A stretch of 64,000 nt of DNA from Helcococcus kunzii ATCC 51366 (GTDB lineage Bacteria; Bacillota; Clostridia; Tissierellales; Peptoniphilaceae): the NCBI RefSeq assembly GCF_000245755.1, contig NZ_JH601088.1, positions 21,829-85,828 of the forward strand, given 5' to 3'. The translations under genes and the position numbers were made by a program. Positions 7,991-20,400 of the stretch are shown in pieces. Numbering within the stretch: the stretch's first letter is position 1; each line of letters starts with the position of its first letter. Below the pieces are notes generated by a model. That model was given only the letters and a program-made list of their open reading frames with translations, was not told where the DNA came from and did no database searches.

Positions 7991-9442
7991 TTAATTATTA
8001 TTTTTTGCTTGGTTAAGCAGATTGTGTTTTAAGTCCCAAAGTTCTTGAGATAAATCGACTTTATAAAGTTGAGGTTGATCTAATCTCTTGTATTCTTCCC
8101 AAAGGGATTCAATTTCTTCTTTACAATATTCTTTGATTTCATTTAGACTTGGTCTGTCATAAACTAATTTACCCTTTTCATAAATTGGTACAAGAAGAGG
8201 TTTTGTGTAGAAATTGTTTATTGTTTTTCTCTTCCATGTGTAAAGAGGGTGGAATATTGTTAATGGTTCATCTTCATTTATAGTTTCATGTGACAATGTG
8301 ATTAAGTCGGCTTTTGCTTTGTTTGTTTCTTGATCGTAAATTCTATAAACTTGTTTTATACCTGGGGTAGTAATTTTTTCAATATTTTCTGAAATTTTTA
8401 TTCTTGGGATTACTTCTCCATCTCTTTCTATGGCAACTAATTTGTAGACACCACCAAATACTGGGTTTGATTCTGCGGTGATTAATTTTTCTCCAACACC
8501 GAAGGAATCAATTTTACCGCCTTGGTCAATGATGTCTTTAATTTTGAATTCATCTAATGAGCTGGATGCAACGATTGGGCAGTCTTCATAGCCTGCTTCA
8601 TCAAGCATTATTCTCGCTTTTTTAGATAAATATGCCAAGTCACCAGAGTCAAGTCTTACACCTTTAGGTCTTTTTCCTAATGGTTTTAATACTTCGTCAA
8701 AGCACTTGATTGCGTTAGGTAATCCATGTCTTAAAGTGTCATATGTATCAATTAATAACACTGTATTATCTGGATAAGTTTCTGCATAGACTTTGAAAGC
8801 TTCATATTCTGAATCAAATGATTGTACCCATGAGTGTGCCATGGTACCTAAAGCAGGTATACCATAAGCGTAGTCAGTTAAGGTATTTGCTGAACCTACA
8901 ACTCCTGAGATGTATGCAGCTCTTGCGCCAAGATTTGCAGCATCTGGTCCATGCGCTCTTCTAGAACCAAATTCCATAATAGTTCTACCTTGTGAATATC
9001 TCACGATTCTATTCGCTTTTGTTGCAATCATTGTTTGGTGATTGATAATTAATAAAAGCATAGTTTCTAAAAGTAGAGCTTGTATGAATGGTCCTCTAAC
9101 AGTTATAAGAGGTTCATTTGGAAATACTACAGAACCTTCCCTTATAGCTCTAACATCACATTCAAACTTAAAGTTTCTTAAATATTCTAAAAATTCTTCA
9201 CAGAAAATATTTTTCTTTCTTAGAAATTCTATTTCTTCATCAGAAAAATGTAAATTTTCTATATATTCAATTGCAGTGTCTAAACCAGTAGCAATTGCAA
9301 ATACAGCATCATCTGGAGCTTTTCTAAAATATAAGTCAAAATGCGCTATTGTATCTTGTTGTCCATTCTTAAAAAAGGCGTTAGCCATTGTTAATTCGTA
9401 GTAGTCCATCAATAGACTAAGATTTCTTTCTTTATTTATCAT
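7991..9442 (-). CDS. pncB: Nicotinate phosphoribosyltransferase
   Basis: 483-residue enzyme of NAD salvage that converts nicotinate and PRPP (with ATP) to nicotinate mononucleotide in the cytoplasm. It opens with LLMDYYELTMANAFFKNG, typical of the Firmicute-type enzyme. EFGSRRAHGPDAA, the GTMAHSWVQSF stretch (catalytic-loop His) and RLDSGDLAYLSKKAR (phosphoribosyl site) are present. GGAGTAA precedes the ATG. It is the first gene of a two-gene minus-strand operon with the PfkB-like gene. This pairing suggests that the downstream protein could be tied to ribosyl or NAD metabolism, but that is inference. Confidence 0.95.
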   Translation of the reverse strand: MINKERNLSLLMDYYELTMANAFFKNGQQDTIAHFDLYFRKAPDDAVFAIATGLDTAIEYIENLHFSDEEIEFLRKKNIFCEEFLEYLRNFKFECDVRAIREGSVVFPNEPLITVRGPFIQALLLETMLLLIINHQTMIATKANRIVRYSQGRTIMEFGSRRAHGPDAANLGARAAYISGVVGSANTLTDYAYGIPALGTMAHSWVQSFDSEYEAFKVYAETYPDNTVLLIDTYDTLRHGLPNAIKCFDEVLKPLGKRPKGVRLDSGDLAYLSKKARIMLDEAGYEDCPIVASSSLDEFKIKDIIDQGGKIDSFGVGEKLITAESNPVFGGVYKLVAIERDGEVIPRIKISENIEKITTPGIKQVYRIYDQETNKAKADLITLSHETINEDEPLTIFHPLYTWKRKTINNFYTKPLLVPIYEKGKLVYDRPSLNEIKEYCKEEIESLWEEYKRLDQPQLYKVDLSQELWDLKHNLLNQAKNNN

Positions 9443-9534
9443 TTACTCCTCCGTTAACCTTTAAATAATTATATAATAAAATGTCGCAATTGACTAAATT
9501 TATTTATATAATATATATTATATGGGGAGATATT

Positions 9535-10263
9535 ATGAGTAAATATAAAAAATATGCAAAAAATGAAAAATATTCTTACACATTGGGACCATTCCCAACA
9601 TGGGAGCTTATAGACAACAATAGTGAAAATATTGTTGCGATTTTTATCGATGATAGATTCAATGATAAAGAAAAATTAATAAATGAATTAGAAAAGAAAA
9701 AAATCTATTATGAAATTGCTCCTTCAGCGATTAGAAGAATTGCTGAAAAAGATAATACTTATGTTGTGGGTGTCTTTAATAAAACAAATGAAGAGATTAT
9801 TTCAGAAAATAATCATGTCGTACTTCACAATATTTCTGATATGGGAAATTTGGGGACGATAATTAGGTCAATGGCAGCTTTTAATGTTTTTGACTTAGCT
9901 TTGGTTGGAAATACTTGCGATATTTACAATCCAAAAGTTATAAGAGCGTCAATGGGATCATATTTTAAGATAAGAGTTTCATTTTTTGATACAATGGAAG
10001 AGTACATTGAAAAGCATAAGAATAATTTATATCTTTTTATGCTTTCAAATGATGAAAAAGACAGTATTTATAATACGAAAGTAGTTTCGCCATACAGTTT
10101 GGTTATGGGAAATGAGGGAGCTGGATTGCCTGATAGTTTTGAAAAATTTGGGCGAAAAGTATTCATTCCTCAGAGTAAAGAGGTGGATAGTTTAAATCTG
10201 CCTATAGCTACTTCAATAGGATTATATGAATTTAGGAGACAAGATGAAATTAATAGCATTTGA
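9535..10263 (+). CDS. SpoU/TrmH-family RNA 2'-O-methyltransferase
   Basis: SAM-dependent methylase of the SPOUT class acting on rRNA or tRNA ribose. The start at 9535 is preferred over 9481 because GGGGAG precedes it; this gives 242 residues. The three SpoU motifs are in order: NISDMGNLGTIIRSMAAFNV (motif 1), LVMGNEGAGLP (motif 2) and IPQSKEVDSLNLPIATSIGLYEF, which is given here only as a span ending near residue 236 (motif 3). The N terminus is short, without a clear substrate-binding L30e-like domain. The next gene overlaps its end by 20 bases, so they are co-translated. The exact RNA target cannot be read from sequence. Confidence 0.87.
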   Translation: MSKYKKYAKNEKYSYTLGPFPTWELIDNNSENIVAIFIDDRFNDKEKLINELEKKKIYYEIAPSAIRRIAEKDNTYVVGVFNKTNEEIISENNHVVLHNISDMGNLGTIIRSMAAFNVFDLALVGNTCDIYNPKVIRASMGSYFKIRVSFFDTMEEYIEKHKNNLYLFMLSNDEKDSIYNTKVVSPYSLVMGNEGAGLPDSFEKFGRKVFIPQSKEVDSLNLPIATSIGLYEFRRQDEINSI

Positions 10264-10921
10264 TGTAGACGGCACAATTTTGGATACTTTAGATACAATA
10301 ATGTATCATGTAAATGAGACCTTAAACGAAAATGGTTTTTATAAAGTTGAAGATAAACAATATATGAGAAAGATTTTAGGATATGGATCAGAATATCTAA
10401 TTGAAAAATCCTTAGACTCTGAATACAATCAAGTTTATGATAAAAATATTACTAAGGATATATTAGATAAATACACTGATAGATACAATGCAGATCCAAC
10501 ATATTTGACAAAACCATATGAAAAAATAAAAGATTTATTAGAAGTTCTAAAAAGCGAAAATTATTTATTAGCAGCTTATTCCAATAAGCCGGATGTAGTT
10601 TTACAACCATTGATTGTTTCACTTTTTGGAGAAAATCTATTTGATATAGTTTTAGGTTTTCAGCCAAATTCACCATCAAAACCGGACCCAACAGTGCTTA
10701 ATAAGATTATTGCAAAATTGGGCGTAGAAAAAGAAAATGCTATTTATATCGGAGATAGCGAAGTAGATGTAAAGACAGGGAAAAACACAGGATTAAAGAC
10801 TATCGCGGTGACATGGGGATTTAGAGATAGAGATTTTCTAGAAGAAACAGAAGCTGACTATATCGTAGATAGAGTTGAAGAGTTAAAAGAAAAGATAGAT
10901 TTAATTTTTGAAGGTGAATAA
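10244..10921 (+). CDS. HAD-family phosphatase, phosphoglycolate phosphatase-like
   Basis: 225 residues from the ATG at 10244, chosen over 10226 because AGGAGA lies just upstream. HAD motif I is DVDGTILDT (nucleophile Asp), motif II is in LAAYSNKP, the Lys is in SPSKPDPTVL, and motif IV is YIGDSEVDVKTGKNTGL. The cap is of the helical C1 type. Substrate is unproven: phosphoglycolate or a nucleotide phosphate is likely from the resemblance to Gph/PpaX. It overlaps the methylase upstream, and its stop shares a base with the next start. Confidence 0.85.
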   Translation: MKLIAFDVDGTILDTLDTIMYHVNETLNENGFYKVEDKQYMRKILGYGSEYLIEKSLDSEYNQVYDKNITKDILDKYTDRYNADPTYLTKPYEKIKDLLEVLKSENYLLAAYSNKPDVVLQPLIVSLFGENLFDIVLGFQPNSPSKPDPTVLNKIIAKLGVEKENAIYIGDSEVDVKTGKNTGLKTIAVTWGFRDRDFLEETEADYIVDRVEELKEKIDLIFEGE

Positions 10922-11901
10922 TGCTAGATAAATTAATCGATAAATTTATTGATTCAAGAGATTTTAATAAAAAAACAAATAGAGATAAGCTCATTAGACT
11001 AACAGGTATAATGGGCTTATTTATAAATTTATTACTATTTAGTATGAAGATATTGATTGGTATATTTTCCAACTCTATATCGATCATAAGTGATTCGCTT
11101 AATAATTTATCGGATTGTTTAACTAGCGTTGTAACTATTTATGGCTCGAAATTATCAGAAAAGCCAGCAGATGACAATCATCCTTTCGGTCATGGAAGAT
11201 CAGAATATATCGCAACTTTTGTTGTAGGTTTATTTATCACTTTAGTGGGTTTTCAACTTTTTAAGAGTTCAATAGAAGGTATTATAAGTCCTAAAGTCAT
11301 AACAAGTTCATGGATTTCAACGATAATATTGATATTTTCGATTTTACTTAAGTTTTACATGTACTCTTACAATATAAAAACTGCGAAAATGGCAGACAGT
11401 GCATTAAATAAAGGGGTTGCGACCGATTCGATAAATGATGTCATGGCGACTTCATTTGTATTAATTTCTGTTTTGATATTTAGATATTTGAAAGTAAATA
11501 TCGATGGTTATGTAGGTTTGATGATTTCAATACTTGTAATTAAATCGGGTATCGAGATATTTCTTGAAATGGGTAATGTACTAATTGGTAGACAAATTTC
11601 AGAAGATAAATTGAAGAAATTGGAAAAGATAGTTTTACAAGGTAAATATGTGAAAGGTGTGCACAATATACAGGTTCATGAATATGGAAAAGGTCAATTG
11701 AGCGGTTCTTGCCATGTCGAAGTGCCTGCAAATATTGATGTGTATTCTATGCATAAAATAATTAATGATATTGAGCAACAAGTACAGGAAGAGACGGACA
11801 TTTATCTAAATATTCATATGGACCCTAGTTATTTACTAAATAAAGACCATTTTAAGAAAGTGGAAGACGAAAGTGCTTTTGATGAAATTGATTTAGAATA
11901 A
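10921..11901 (+). CDS. Cation diffusion facilitator (CDF) metal transporter
   Basis: 326-residue inner-membrane antiporter that exports divalent metals such as Zn, Mn or Fe. Six hydrophobic segments are visible. Metal-site residues appear in SDSLNNLSD (TM2) and in DSINDVMATS (TM5), with HPFGHGRSEYI between. The cytoplasmic domain follows with HNIQVHEYGKGQLSGSCHVEV and ends NIHMDPS. The start overlaps the HAD stop (TAATG). The DxxxD pattern in TM5 and the Asn in SDSLNN fit the Mn/Fe-type subgroup better than zinc exporters, but the metal is uncertain. Confidence 0.9.
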   Translation: MLDKLIDKFIDSRDFNKKTNRDKLIRLTGIMGLFINLLLFSMKILIGIFSNSISIISDSLNNLSDCLTSVVTIYGSKLSEKPADDNHPFGHGRSEYIATFVVGLFITLVGFQLFKSSIEGIISPKVITSSWISTIILIFSILLKFYMYSYNIKTAKMADSALNKGVATDSINDVMATSFVLISVLIFRYLKVNIDGYVGLMISILVIKSGIEIFLEMGNVLIGRQISEDKLKKLEKIVLQGKYVKGVHNIQVHEYGKGQLSGSCHVEVPANIDVYSMHKIINDIEQQVQEETDIYLNIHMDPSYLLNKDHFKKVEDESAFDEIDLE

Positions 11902-11921
11902 GTTAAAAGATTTGAGGAATT

Positions 11922-12956
11922 ATGAAAACAAAAATCTATAATTTTAAAAATATAATTGAATACAAAGATTTAGAAGAGGCTTCTTCAATCATAAAAAATG
12001 GCGGATTGGTAGCCATTCCGACTGAAACGGTATATGGTTTAGCGGCAGACGGACTAAATCCTGAGGCGCTAGAGAAAATATTTATTGCAAAAAATAGACC
12101 TATGGATAATCCCTTAATTTTGCATATATCGGATATTTTTCAAGTTTATGAGTTGACTAAAGATGTGAAGGAAACAGATATTGAGATTTTGAAAAAATTG
12201 TGGCCGGGTCCACTTACTGTGATACTAAATAGAAGTGATATAGTGCCGGATGAGGTAACTGCAGGGCTAGATACGGTTGCGATAAGGATGCCTGACAATA
12301 AAATTACTAGAAGTTTTATTAAAATCTGTGATACTCCATTAGCAGCTCCATCCGCAAATCTATCTACTAAGCCATCTCCAACAACAGCAGATGCGGTTTA
12401 TGAAGATATGAATGGTAGAATTGATGCAATAATTGATGGTGGTCCATGTACAATTGGCATTGAATCAACAGTGCTTGATTTGACAGAGGAAGCTCCTAAA
12501 ATATTAAGACCTGGATATTATACAAAAGAAATGCTTGAAAAATATTGGGAGATAGTTTATATTGATTTAGGTTTAAATGATAAAAATATAACACCAAAAT
12601 CACCAGGACAAAAATATAAACATTATGCACCAAATGCTGAAGTTTTAGTATTAATCGGAGATGATGACTCATTTAGAAAAGAAGTAAATAAATTATTATT
12701 AGAAAATGAGAGTAAAAAAATTGGCTTGATGGTTTTCGATAACGATAAAAAGTTATATAATAATAAAGATGTGATCTATATGGGAGAAAAAGAAGATTTA
12801 TCCTATATGGGCAAGATACTATTTGATTCATTGAGAAAAATGGATGAGAATGGTGTAGAATTAATAATAGTAAGAGGTGTTGAAGAGGATGGCTACGGAT
12901 TAAGTATTATGAATAGACTTAAAAAGGCAGCTTCTCAAAACGTAAGGAGGATTTAA
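11922..12956 (+). CDS. sua5: L-threonylcarbamoyladenylate synthase (Sua5 type)
   Basis: 344 residues. The enzyme makes threonylcarbamoyl-AMP from threonine, bicarbonate and ATP for the t6A modification of ANN-decoding tRNAs. The N-terminal YrdC domain has IPTETVYGLAADGL, KNRPMDNPL and LWPGPLTVIL. APSANLSTKPSPT and IGIESTVLDL follow. A linker with SPGQKYKHYAP leads to the C-terminal Sua5 Rossmann-like domain, so this is the long two-domain form. It is 20 bases after the CDF gene and its stop overlaps the rpiB start (TAATG). Confidence 0.95.
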   Translation: MKTKIYNFKNIIEYKDLEEASSIIKNGGLVAIPTETVYGLAADGLNPEALEKIFIAKNRPMDNPLILHISDIFQVYELTKDVKETDIEILKKLWPGPLTVILNRSDIVPDEVTAGLDTVAIRMPDNKITRSFIKICDTPLAAPSANLSTKPSPTTADAVYEDMNGRIDAIIDGGPCTIGIESTVLDLTEEAPKILRPGYYTKEMLEKYWEIVYIDLGLNDKNITPKSPGQKYKHYAPNAEVLVLIGDDDSFRKEVNKLLLENESKKIGLMVFDNDKKLYNNKDVIYMGEKEDLSYMGKILFDSLRKMDENGVELIIVRGVEEDGYGLSIMNRLKKAASQNVRRI

Positions 12957-13384
12957 TGAAATTAGGCATTGCTTCTGATCATGCTGGTTATGATATGAAA
13001 GAAATGTTAATAGAATACTTAATAAGTCAAGGGCATGAAGTTATTGACTTTGGTCCATCAAATACAGATTCAGTGGATTATCCAGATTATGCTAAAAAGC
13101 TTACAAAAAGCGTAGTTGAAGGCGAATCAGAATTAGGAATAGGTATTTGTGGTACAGGTATTGGTATGAGTATTGCTTGCAACAAGCAAAAGGGTATTAG
13201 GGCAGCACTTTGCTCCGATTCTTTGAGTGCATCTTTGACAAGACAACATAACAATGCAAACATATTAAACTTAGGTGCAAGAATAATAGGTGATGAATTA
13301 GCTAAAGACATTGTCGATAAATTCTTAAATGCTGAATTTGAAGCAGGTAGACACCAAAAAAGAATTGATAAATTAGAAAAATAA
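12956..13384 (+). CDS. rpiB: Ribose-5-phosphate isomerase B
   Basis: 142 residues, the usual RpiB length. It interconverts ribose 5-phosphate and ribulose 5-phosphate in the pentose phosphate pathway. The family pattern begins SDHAGYDMKEML, the active-site loop is GICGTGIGMSIACNK with the catalytic Cys, and LTRQHNNANILNLGAR follows. GGAGG lies six bases before the start. It sits between sua5 and upp, a common Firmicute order, and can feed PRPP for the neighbouring upp enzyme. Confidence 0.95.
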   Translation: MKLGIASDHAGYDMKEMLIEYLISQGHEVIDFGPSNTDSVDYPDYAKKLTKSVVEGESELGIGICGTGIGMSIACNKQKGIRAALCSDSLSASLTRQHNNANILNLGARIIGDELAKDIVDKFLNAEFEAGRHQKRIDKLEK

Positions 13385-13403
13385 TTAAAAAAGGAGTGAA
13401 AAT

Positions 13404-14033
13404 ATGAGTAAAGTAACTGTTTTAGAACACCCACTAATTAAACATAAATTAAGCATTATAAGAGATAAAAACACTGGAACAAATGAATTTAGAAGAGTTG
13501 TTACAGAAATTTCTCAATTGATGTGTTACGAAGTTTGTAGAGATTTACAATTGGAAGAATTTGAATTAGAAACTCCTTTAGAAAAAACAACTGGTTATAG
13601 ATTAACAGGTAAAAAATTAGGATTAGTACCTATTTTAAGAGCTGGCTTAGGAATGGTTGACGGTATGTTAAGTTTGCTTCCATCCGCAAAAGTTGGTCAT
13701 ATTGGTATGTATAGAGATCATGATACATTAAAACCAGTACCATATTATTCAAAATTACCAGAAGATGTGGATGATAGAGATATCTTTGTATTAGATCCAA
13801 TGTTAGCAACAGGCGGATCAGCAGATGATGCTATACAAGAATTAAAGAAACAAGGTTGTAAATCAATTAGATTAATCTGTATCGTAGCAGCACCAGAGGG
13901 TATACAATACATTCAAGATAGACATCCTGATGTAGATATCTATGTTGCAGCTAAAGATAGAGAATTAAGTGATACAGCATACATTTTACCAGGACTTGGT
14001 GATGCTGGGGATAGATTATTCGGCACAAAATAA
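13404..14033 (+). CDS. upp: Uracil phosphoribosyltransferase
   Basis: 209 residues. It converts uracil and PRPP to UMP for pyrimidine salvage. Landmarks are [16 protein letters not shown], the PRPP-binding loop [16 protein letters not shown], and the uracil-binding C terminus [23 protein letters not shown] precedes the ATG by 7 bases. It is the last gene of the run beginning at the SpoU methylase. A terminator lies at 14103-14153. Confidence 0.97.
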   Translation: MSKVTVLEHPLIKHKLSIIRDKNTGTNEFRRVVTEISQLMCYEVCRDLQLEEFELETPLEKTTGYRLTGKKLGLVPILRAGLGMVDGMLSLLPSAKVGHIGMYRDHDTLKPVPYYSKLPEDVDDRDIFVLDPMLATGGSADDAIQELKKQGCKSIRLICIVAAPEGIQYIQDRHPDVDIYVAAKDRELSDTAYILPGLGDAGDRLFGTK

Positions 14034-14102
14034 GAAAGATAAAACAGACAAAATTATTGAGATTAAATACACTAAAAAAATATAAAAAAAGCTTTATTAA
14101 TA

Positions 14103-14153
14103 GTTCATCAATATCTGTTATGAGAAATCTAACAGTAATTGATGAACTTTTTT
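14103..14153 (+). terminator. Terminator after upp
   Basis: GTTCATCAAT (14103-14112) pairs with ATTGATGAAC (14138-14147), with an inner ATCTGTTA/TAACAGT pairing, and is followed by TTTTTT. The long stem makes it a strong intrinsic terminator. Confidence 0.88.
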
Positions 14154-14282
14154 ATCATGAAATGATAGTAATAATATCAAATTGAACATTTCTATTACAT
14201 TTTGTAAACAAATATATCCTCTAAATTTACAAAAAAAAATTTTAACTGAGTATATAAAAATATTAATAAATAAAAAAATATA

Positions 14283-14311
14283 TTGACAAAAATAATATAA
14301 AGATATAATAT
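14283..14311 (+). promoter_or_regulatory. Candidate promoter for the pilus operon
   Basis: A perfect TTGACA (14283-14288) is followed either by TATAAT at 14304 (15-bp spacer) or TAATAT at 14306 (17-bp spacer). About 95 bases of AT-rich leader separate it from the first pilin gene. No dyad operator stands out. Confidence 0.6.
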
Positions 14312-14407
14312 ATGATAGATTATAAAAGTATTATTATATGTATTAAGTTGTGTAAGTTTATATAGCTTTTTATAATTTAAATTCTATATTTTTGAAAAGG
14401 AGGTTAA

Positions 14408-17400
14408 ATGCAAAAAATAAAAAAGAAAATATTTATTTTTCTTTCTATTTTGATTTTGGTAAGTAGTATGCCGATGAAATCATTTGCGGAAGGTTTTGAA
14501 AAGATTAAAGAAAGCAATTTCGAAAATGAAGCTGAAGTAATTAAGAAAAAAACGATTGAAGATGTAAATGAATCGACTGGTGAAAAAACTACTATAGAAG
14601 TGAACAAAAATCAAGAAAATTCAAAAAACATTAAAAATCAATTAAATTTTGATTCTAAAATTGATTTAAGGTTAGAGTATAAAAATATTGTTGAAAATCT
14701 TGAAATTACAAGTAATCAAGAGATTAACACGAAAATTTTAGAAAAAACATATGAAGATTATAAGTATATTACGAGAAGTAATTATAAATCTAAGGATGAT
14801 ATAATCAATGAATCTCCAATAAAATTATCATTAAATAAATCTAAAGATAATCTATACGTTGATGAAAATAAAATCTTTGTAAATGCAAATCTAGACTTAA
14901 ATAAAGTTGCTGATGAAGAGATAGATAGTTATACCTTGGTGTTACAAAAATCAATAAAATTAAATGGAAAAGTTTATAGAAACGATGATTTATCTAAGAT
15001 AAAATTCATATTAAGTTCTTTAGATGCTTTAGAGTCTAAAATTAACGAAAATTCGTTAGATGAGAGTAAGCTTAATGAACAAAAATTGAAGTTTGCTAAA
15101 TTGATAGAAGATTTAAGAAAAATTAAACCGATTTATAACCTTTTAGACTATGGATTAAAAATTGATGAAAACTATGTAGAAGAACAAAAAAAATATATAG
15201 AAAAACATAAAAGCAATCCTGAAAAATTTCCTTTAAAATATAATGAAAACTATTATGCTATAAAACTAGTAAAAGATAAAAATTTTTTTGGGAAAATACC
15301 ATCAGATATAAAATTTGCTTTTAGTTTTAATGATAATCAAATATTTCATGGCGATTTATTGGCATTGGAATTTACTGCGGATTTAAAAAGTAAATTGAAT
15401 ATAAAAAAAGATATCAATTTTATATCGTTACTAGGTTCTGATCTATTGACAGATCCAATAGGAAAAATTCAAAAAAGAATTAATGATGAAAAAATAGAGT
15501 TAGAAAAGGTAAAAAAATTAATAGATTTTGAGACACATCAAGATAGTTTAAAAAAATCAACTTTTAACATTGATTATGATAACAATGTAAATAAAACTGA
15601 TAATATAAAATCTCTTAGTTTTGAAAATAAAGAGGTAGAAAGTCAAATTTTATCAGGTGGTTTATTAAAAGATGATATTAGTATAAAATCATCTTCAGTT
15701 AAGTATATGGATAATATACAATTAAATACAGAAAAAGCTCAAGATATAAACTATAAAGATATTGAAAATAGTGTAAATATATTTGCTTCAAGTATTACTC
15801 CTAGAAGCTTCTATTACTTAAATAATAATGTATTACCAGTGCGAACGATAGCTTCTGATACTACGAAGTTGACGGTTAATAAAAAAGATGAAAACGGTTC
15901 ACCTTTGAAGAATGCTAAATTTAAGCTAAGTGGTACGAAATTAGATGGTACACAATACAGTGTAGAAAAAATAAGTGAAGATACAGGAGTAGCAAGTTTT
16001 GATGGTTTACAACCAGGAAACTATATCCTTGAAGAAGTTTTACCACCTGAAAACTACAAAAAGATAAGCACTCAATGGTCAGTATATGTAAGTCCAAATG
16101 GGGCAATATTTGTAAATGAAAAAAGAGACAATGTCATAATAGTGCCTTCAGAAGGTCAGGATGTAAGCAAAAAAATTTCTGGTAATATATCTATTAATTC
16201 ACCAGATTCTATAACAATAGGAGATGGTAAAACAATAAGTGTAACAGCAAACTTAAATGTAAATGGCGTAAAAGAAAATGATTATTTTGATGTAAAGTTT
16301 TCACCTAATATCCATTATAATATGTTGCAGTACGATAAACCAAATCAACCAACAATTGTGGATAGTAGTGGTAAAGTGATAGCTAGACCAAAACTAATAA
16401 AAACATCTTTGGGAGGAGAAAAGATAATCAGATACACTTTTACTGGTTATGTAAATGATATTGTTGGAGATTTAGATTTTGATATACAATTTGGTGGGTA
16501 TAGTATAGACTACTATAACGCACGAAATGCAGGAAATCAAAATATTACGGTTAACATAGGTTCTATAACCGGAAGCAAAAATGTAAATGTTTTATTCGAT
16601 AGACCGAGTACGGTAAATAACAATCCAAGTAATCCTATAAATATTGACACTTCATTTTATTATACAAATGATCAAAATGGTAAATATACACAATTGGTTT
16701 ATGTAAATCCGTTAAAAAATAATATTAACATTTCAACAAATTTGGAAATTACTCCATATATTAACCATCAAGGCGTTGACAAAAGCATAGATAATATTGT
16801 TGCAAATATTGATCCTATAAATACGACGATAAAAATATATAAGCTAAAAGATGTTAATGCTAAATTTGATCAAGCGGTAATTTTCGATGAGACTAAATTG
16901 ATTGATGTAACAACTCAATTTAATGGAAAAATAAATATTATAAATGGAAAGGCAACTATTAGTTTTTCAAAGCCTATAAACTCAGAGTCTTATTTAGTAA
17001 AAATAGATAGTAACATGAAGTATCCTACTGGGGTAATACAAGGGACTTTTCTCGCTCAAACGGCAGTGTTAAGAAGTAGCAATGCTTATGTTTCTAAAAT
17101 ATTAGCAATTGCTGTTAATAGTGGGGGTACTTATGGAAGTGGAACAAGCTATATTAGACGAAAGGCTTCATTAGACGTAACAAACTTAAAAGAAAAATCT
17201 AGTTTTGAAATTGAAAAGGTTGATAGTAAAAATAACGCAGTTAAATTAGAAAATGCAAAATTTAGTCTTACTAAATTAGCAGATAATGGAAGTAAAACAG
17301 AAATTATAAGAGAAAAATCAACAGGTTCAGATGGAAAACTTAAATTTGATAATTTAGAAAATGGTAGTTATCTTCTAGAAGAAACAAAAGCTCCAGATGG

Positions 17401-20400
17401 CTATAGAGAAACATTTACTCCAATAAAAATTTTGATTAGCGGAGGAAAAGTATATAAATATAAACAAAAGAAGGAATCACAATCTACAATCCCTGATGCA
17501 TTAAAAACAGATAAATCATATAATGGTTTAGCAGGTATAACGGGTAAAATTGTTAGCGTTGATGAAAAAAATAATACTTTTATATATAGGTTATATGCGA
17601 ATGATTGGACAGAAAGCAATAATCCAGTTTATTTTTATTACAATTATCAAAATCCAAAAGTGAATATTAAAACAAGTTCCAATGTAACAATTGAATCTGT
17701 AACTATGAGTAAAGTTCATGTTCAATATGCGATTTATGATAGTTATCTGCCTAAAGTGAATATTGAAAATTTTAACAGTGGATTATTTTATGATTTTCAA
17801 CCGAATGCAAATATTAATTTTGAAAGCAATACAGCACAGATAGGATTTGGTAATGTAGTCAATAATGGATATCTTTATCAACTTTTAGAGGATGGGTCAG
17901 TAGCGGTAATTGATGTTAAAGGAAAATATACTGATCAATCAAAAATAGATGTAGAAGCTAGTTTTTCATATAATTCTAAAGATTATGTTTTACAAAAAGC
18001 TACTATAAATAATTCTTATATGGAAGCAAAGGAGGATAATCGTCAAGAGTTGCAAGAAATTACTCAAGACAAGCCTTTAACTATTACCAATGATAAAGAA
18101 TTATTAGTATTTGAGAAAGTAGATTCAGAAAATAATGATATAAAATTAAATGGAGTAAAATTTGAGCTTAGAAAAAAATCGGGTGAGATTATTAAAGAAT
18201 ATTACTCTAATATAGATGGTAAAGTATCAATTGACACTTCAGAATTGCGGTCTGGGGATTACGAACTACATGAAATAAAGGCGTTAGAAGGATATAAACT
18301 CCCTGATAATTCTGAAGTAGGTAAATTTACTATAGATAACTCAGGGAAGATAATAAATATATCTCCGCAAGATAAAGTTATTACTAACATACCATTAGGA
18401 GAAAACAAGGTTACTGTTAAAAAGAAGGATGAAAAAGATATTGCGATGTCCAATGTCCAGTTTAAGTTAGTGGATTCGAGAGGTCATACTGTAGCTATTA
18501 AAACCACAAATTCAATAGGTGAAGTTGAATTTGATAAATTACCTTTTGGGGAATATTCTCTAGTAGAGTTAAAATCAAAAGAAGGATATATACTTGATAG
18601 TAAACCTAAAAAGATTTTGATAGGAAAAGACTTTGAAATACCTAATGTTGTAGGTAACGATGTTTCAGATAGAGTTTCGTCGACAAATAGTGAGTTTATA
18701 GTAGATGGAAAAAGGCAAACTTTAATAAAACCTCTTAATGCTGAGCAAATTATAGTAAGAAATACTTTCCAATTTGGACCAGGCATAAAACCAGGAGATT
18801 ATTTTATTGTCGATTACTCTGAAAATGTAGATGTGGGTGGTTTATCACCAAATCAATATGTGGATTTAAATATTGTTGGTACAGCAGGTTTACTTGCTAA
18901 AGGAAAATGGATACAAGGCACGCATTCTATTAAATATACTTTTACAGAATATATATCTAACTATAGAGTTAATGAAGCTAAGTTGACAACATATATATAT
19001 ATTGATTTTGATACTGTTAAATCTTCAGGAAATCAATGGATAACACAAAAAATTGGCTCTAAAATTATAATGTCTAAACAATTAATGGTTGATTATAGCA
19101 ATTTAGCTCTTTATGACAATGTTTCAGGATTAGGTTCAACTATAACGGAATATGATGGTTCAAAATCTTACTATAAACATGTTGTGTATCTAAATCCATA
19201 TGGAAGTAGAATGTATTACGGTGATAGAACTGTATTATCGTATATATTTGATACAAATGGAGATAAAAATAGTTCTGCTATAGTAAATAATACTACAAAG
19301 ATGGATTTATATTTAGTTAATAATCTATCTGATTTTGCTGAAAGTTATTCATTTGATACAAATGGAAAATATAAGCTAAGAGAAGGTGTAGACTATATAA
19401 GACAAAATTATAACGGAACAGTTGAAATCAACTTTATAAATTATAAACCTATAGATGGATATAAAATAGCATTAGTAGTTGATGGTAAGATGGATATGGA
19501 TAGTGATAAACCACTAAATCCATCTGTAAAACTATATAATGCATGGATAGAGTATGATGTATACGGAAATCAAGTTGAGTATAATCATTGGCATATAGCA
19601 ACAGCCTCTGTTACGAAACAGGCAAATATCAGTGAAACAGAAGGATATTTAGATATCACCTTAACTAATTATCCTAATGTAATTGAATTTACTAAAAAAG
19701 ATATTAGTGATGATAAAAGAAAAGATTTTAGTGGAGTAAACTTTGAATTAAGATATTCATCTAATAAAGATGGAATTTATGAAAAAGTTAAAAATAGTGA
19801 AAAAACAACCACTAAAGATGGTAAAATATTTTATAGTAAATTGAAAACTGGATTTTATCAATTATTTGAAACAAAAACATGGCAAGGATATAAATTGCCA
19901 ATTGAAGCTGTTGCGAAATTTGAAGTAAATATAGACGGTGAAATAATTAATATTACACCAGAAAACAAAATAATAGAAAATTCAAAATCTGAAACAGGAA
20001 TTGAGTTTGTAAAAATCGATGGAAAAACTAGAAATGATGTAAATCCGAATTATTTAGAGGCGGAATTTACTTTATACAAATGGGATGATGCATCACAAAA
20101 CGATGATAAGTTTATAGAATATAAAAAGAAAGATTCTAGTACGGGTAAACAAACAAATGAAAATTATACTGTTAAATCTGACAAATTAAATGGAATATTT
20201 AAATTTGACGGATTAGAAGATGGAAAATATGCAGTAAAAGAAACAAAAGCTCCTGTAAGTTCGGATGGTGTATCATATATTAACCCTAGTGGATACATTA
20301 CGGAGTTTACAATTAAAGATTCCACAATTGTAGATATTGTATATAAAAATTCTACATTTGGAGAAGTCAAAAAAGTATCTGTGGATACTGGAGAAAAACA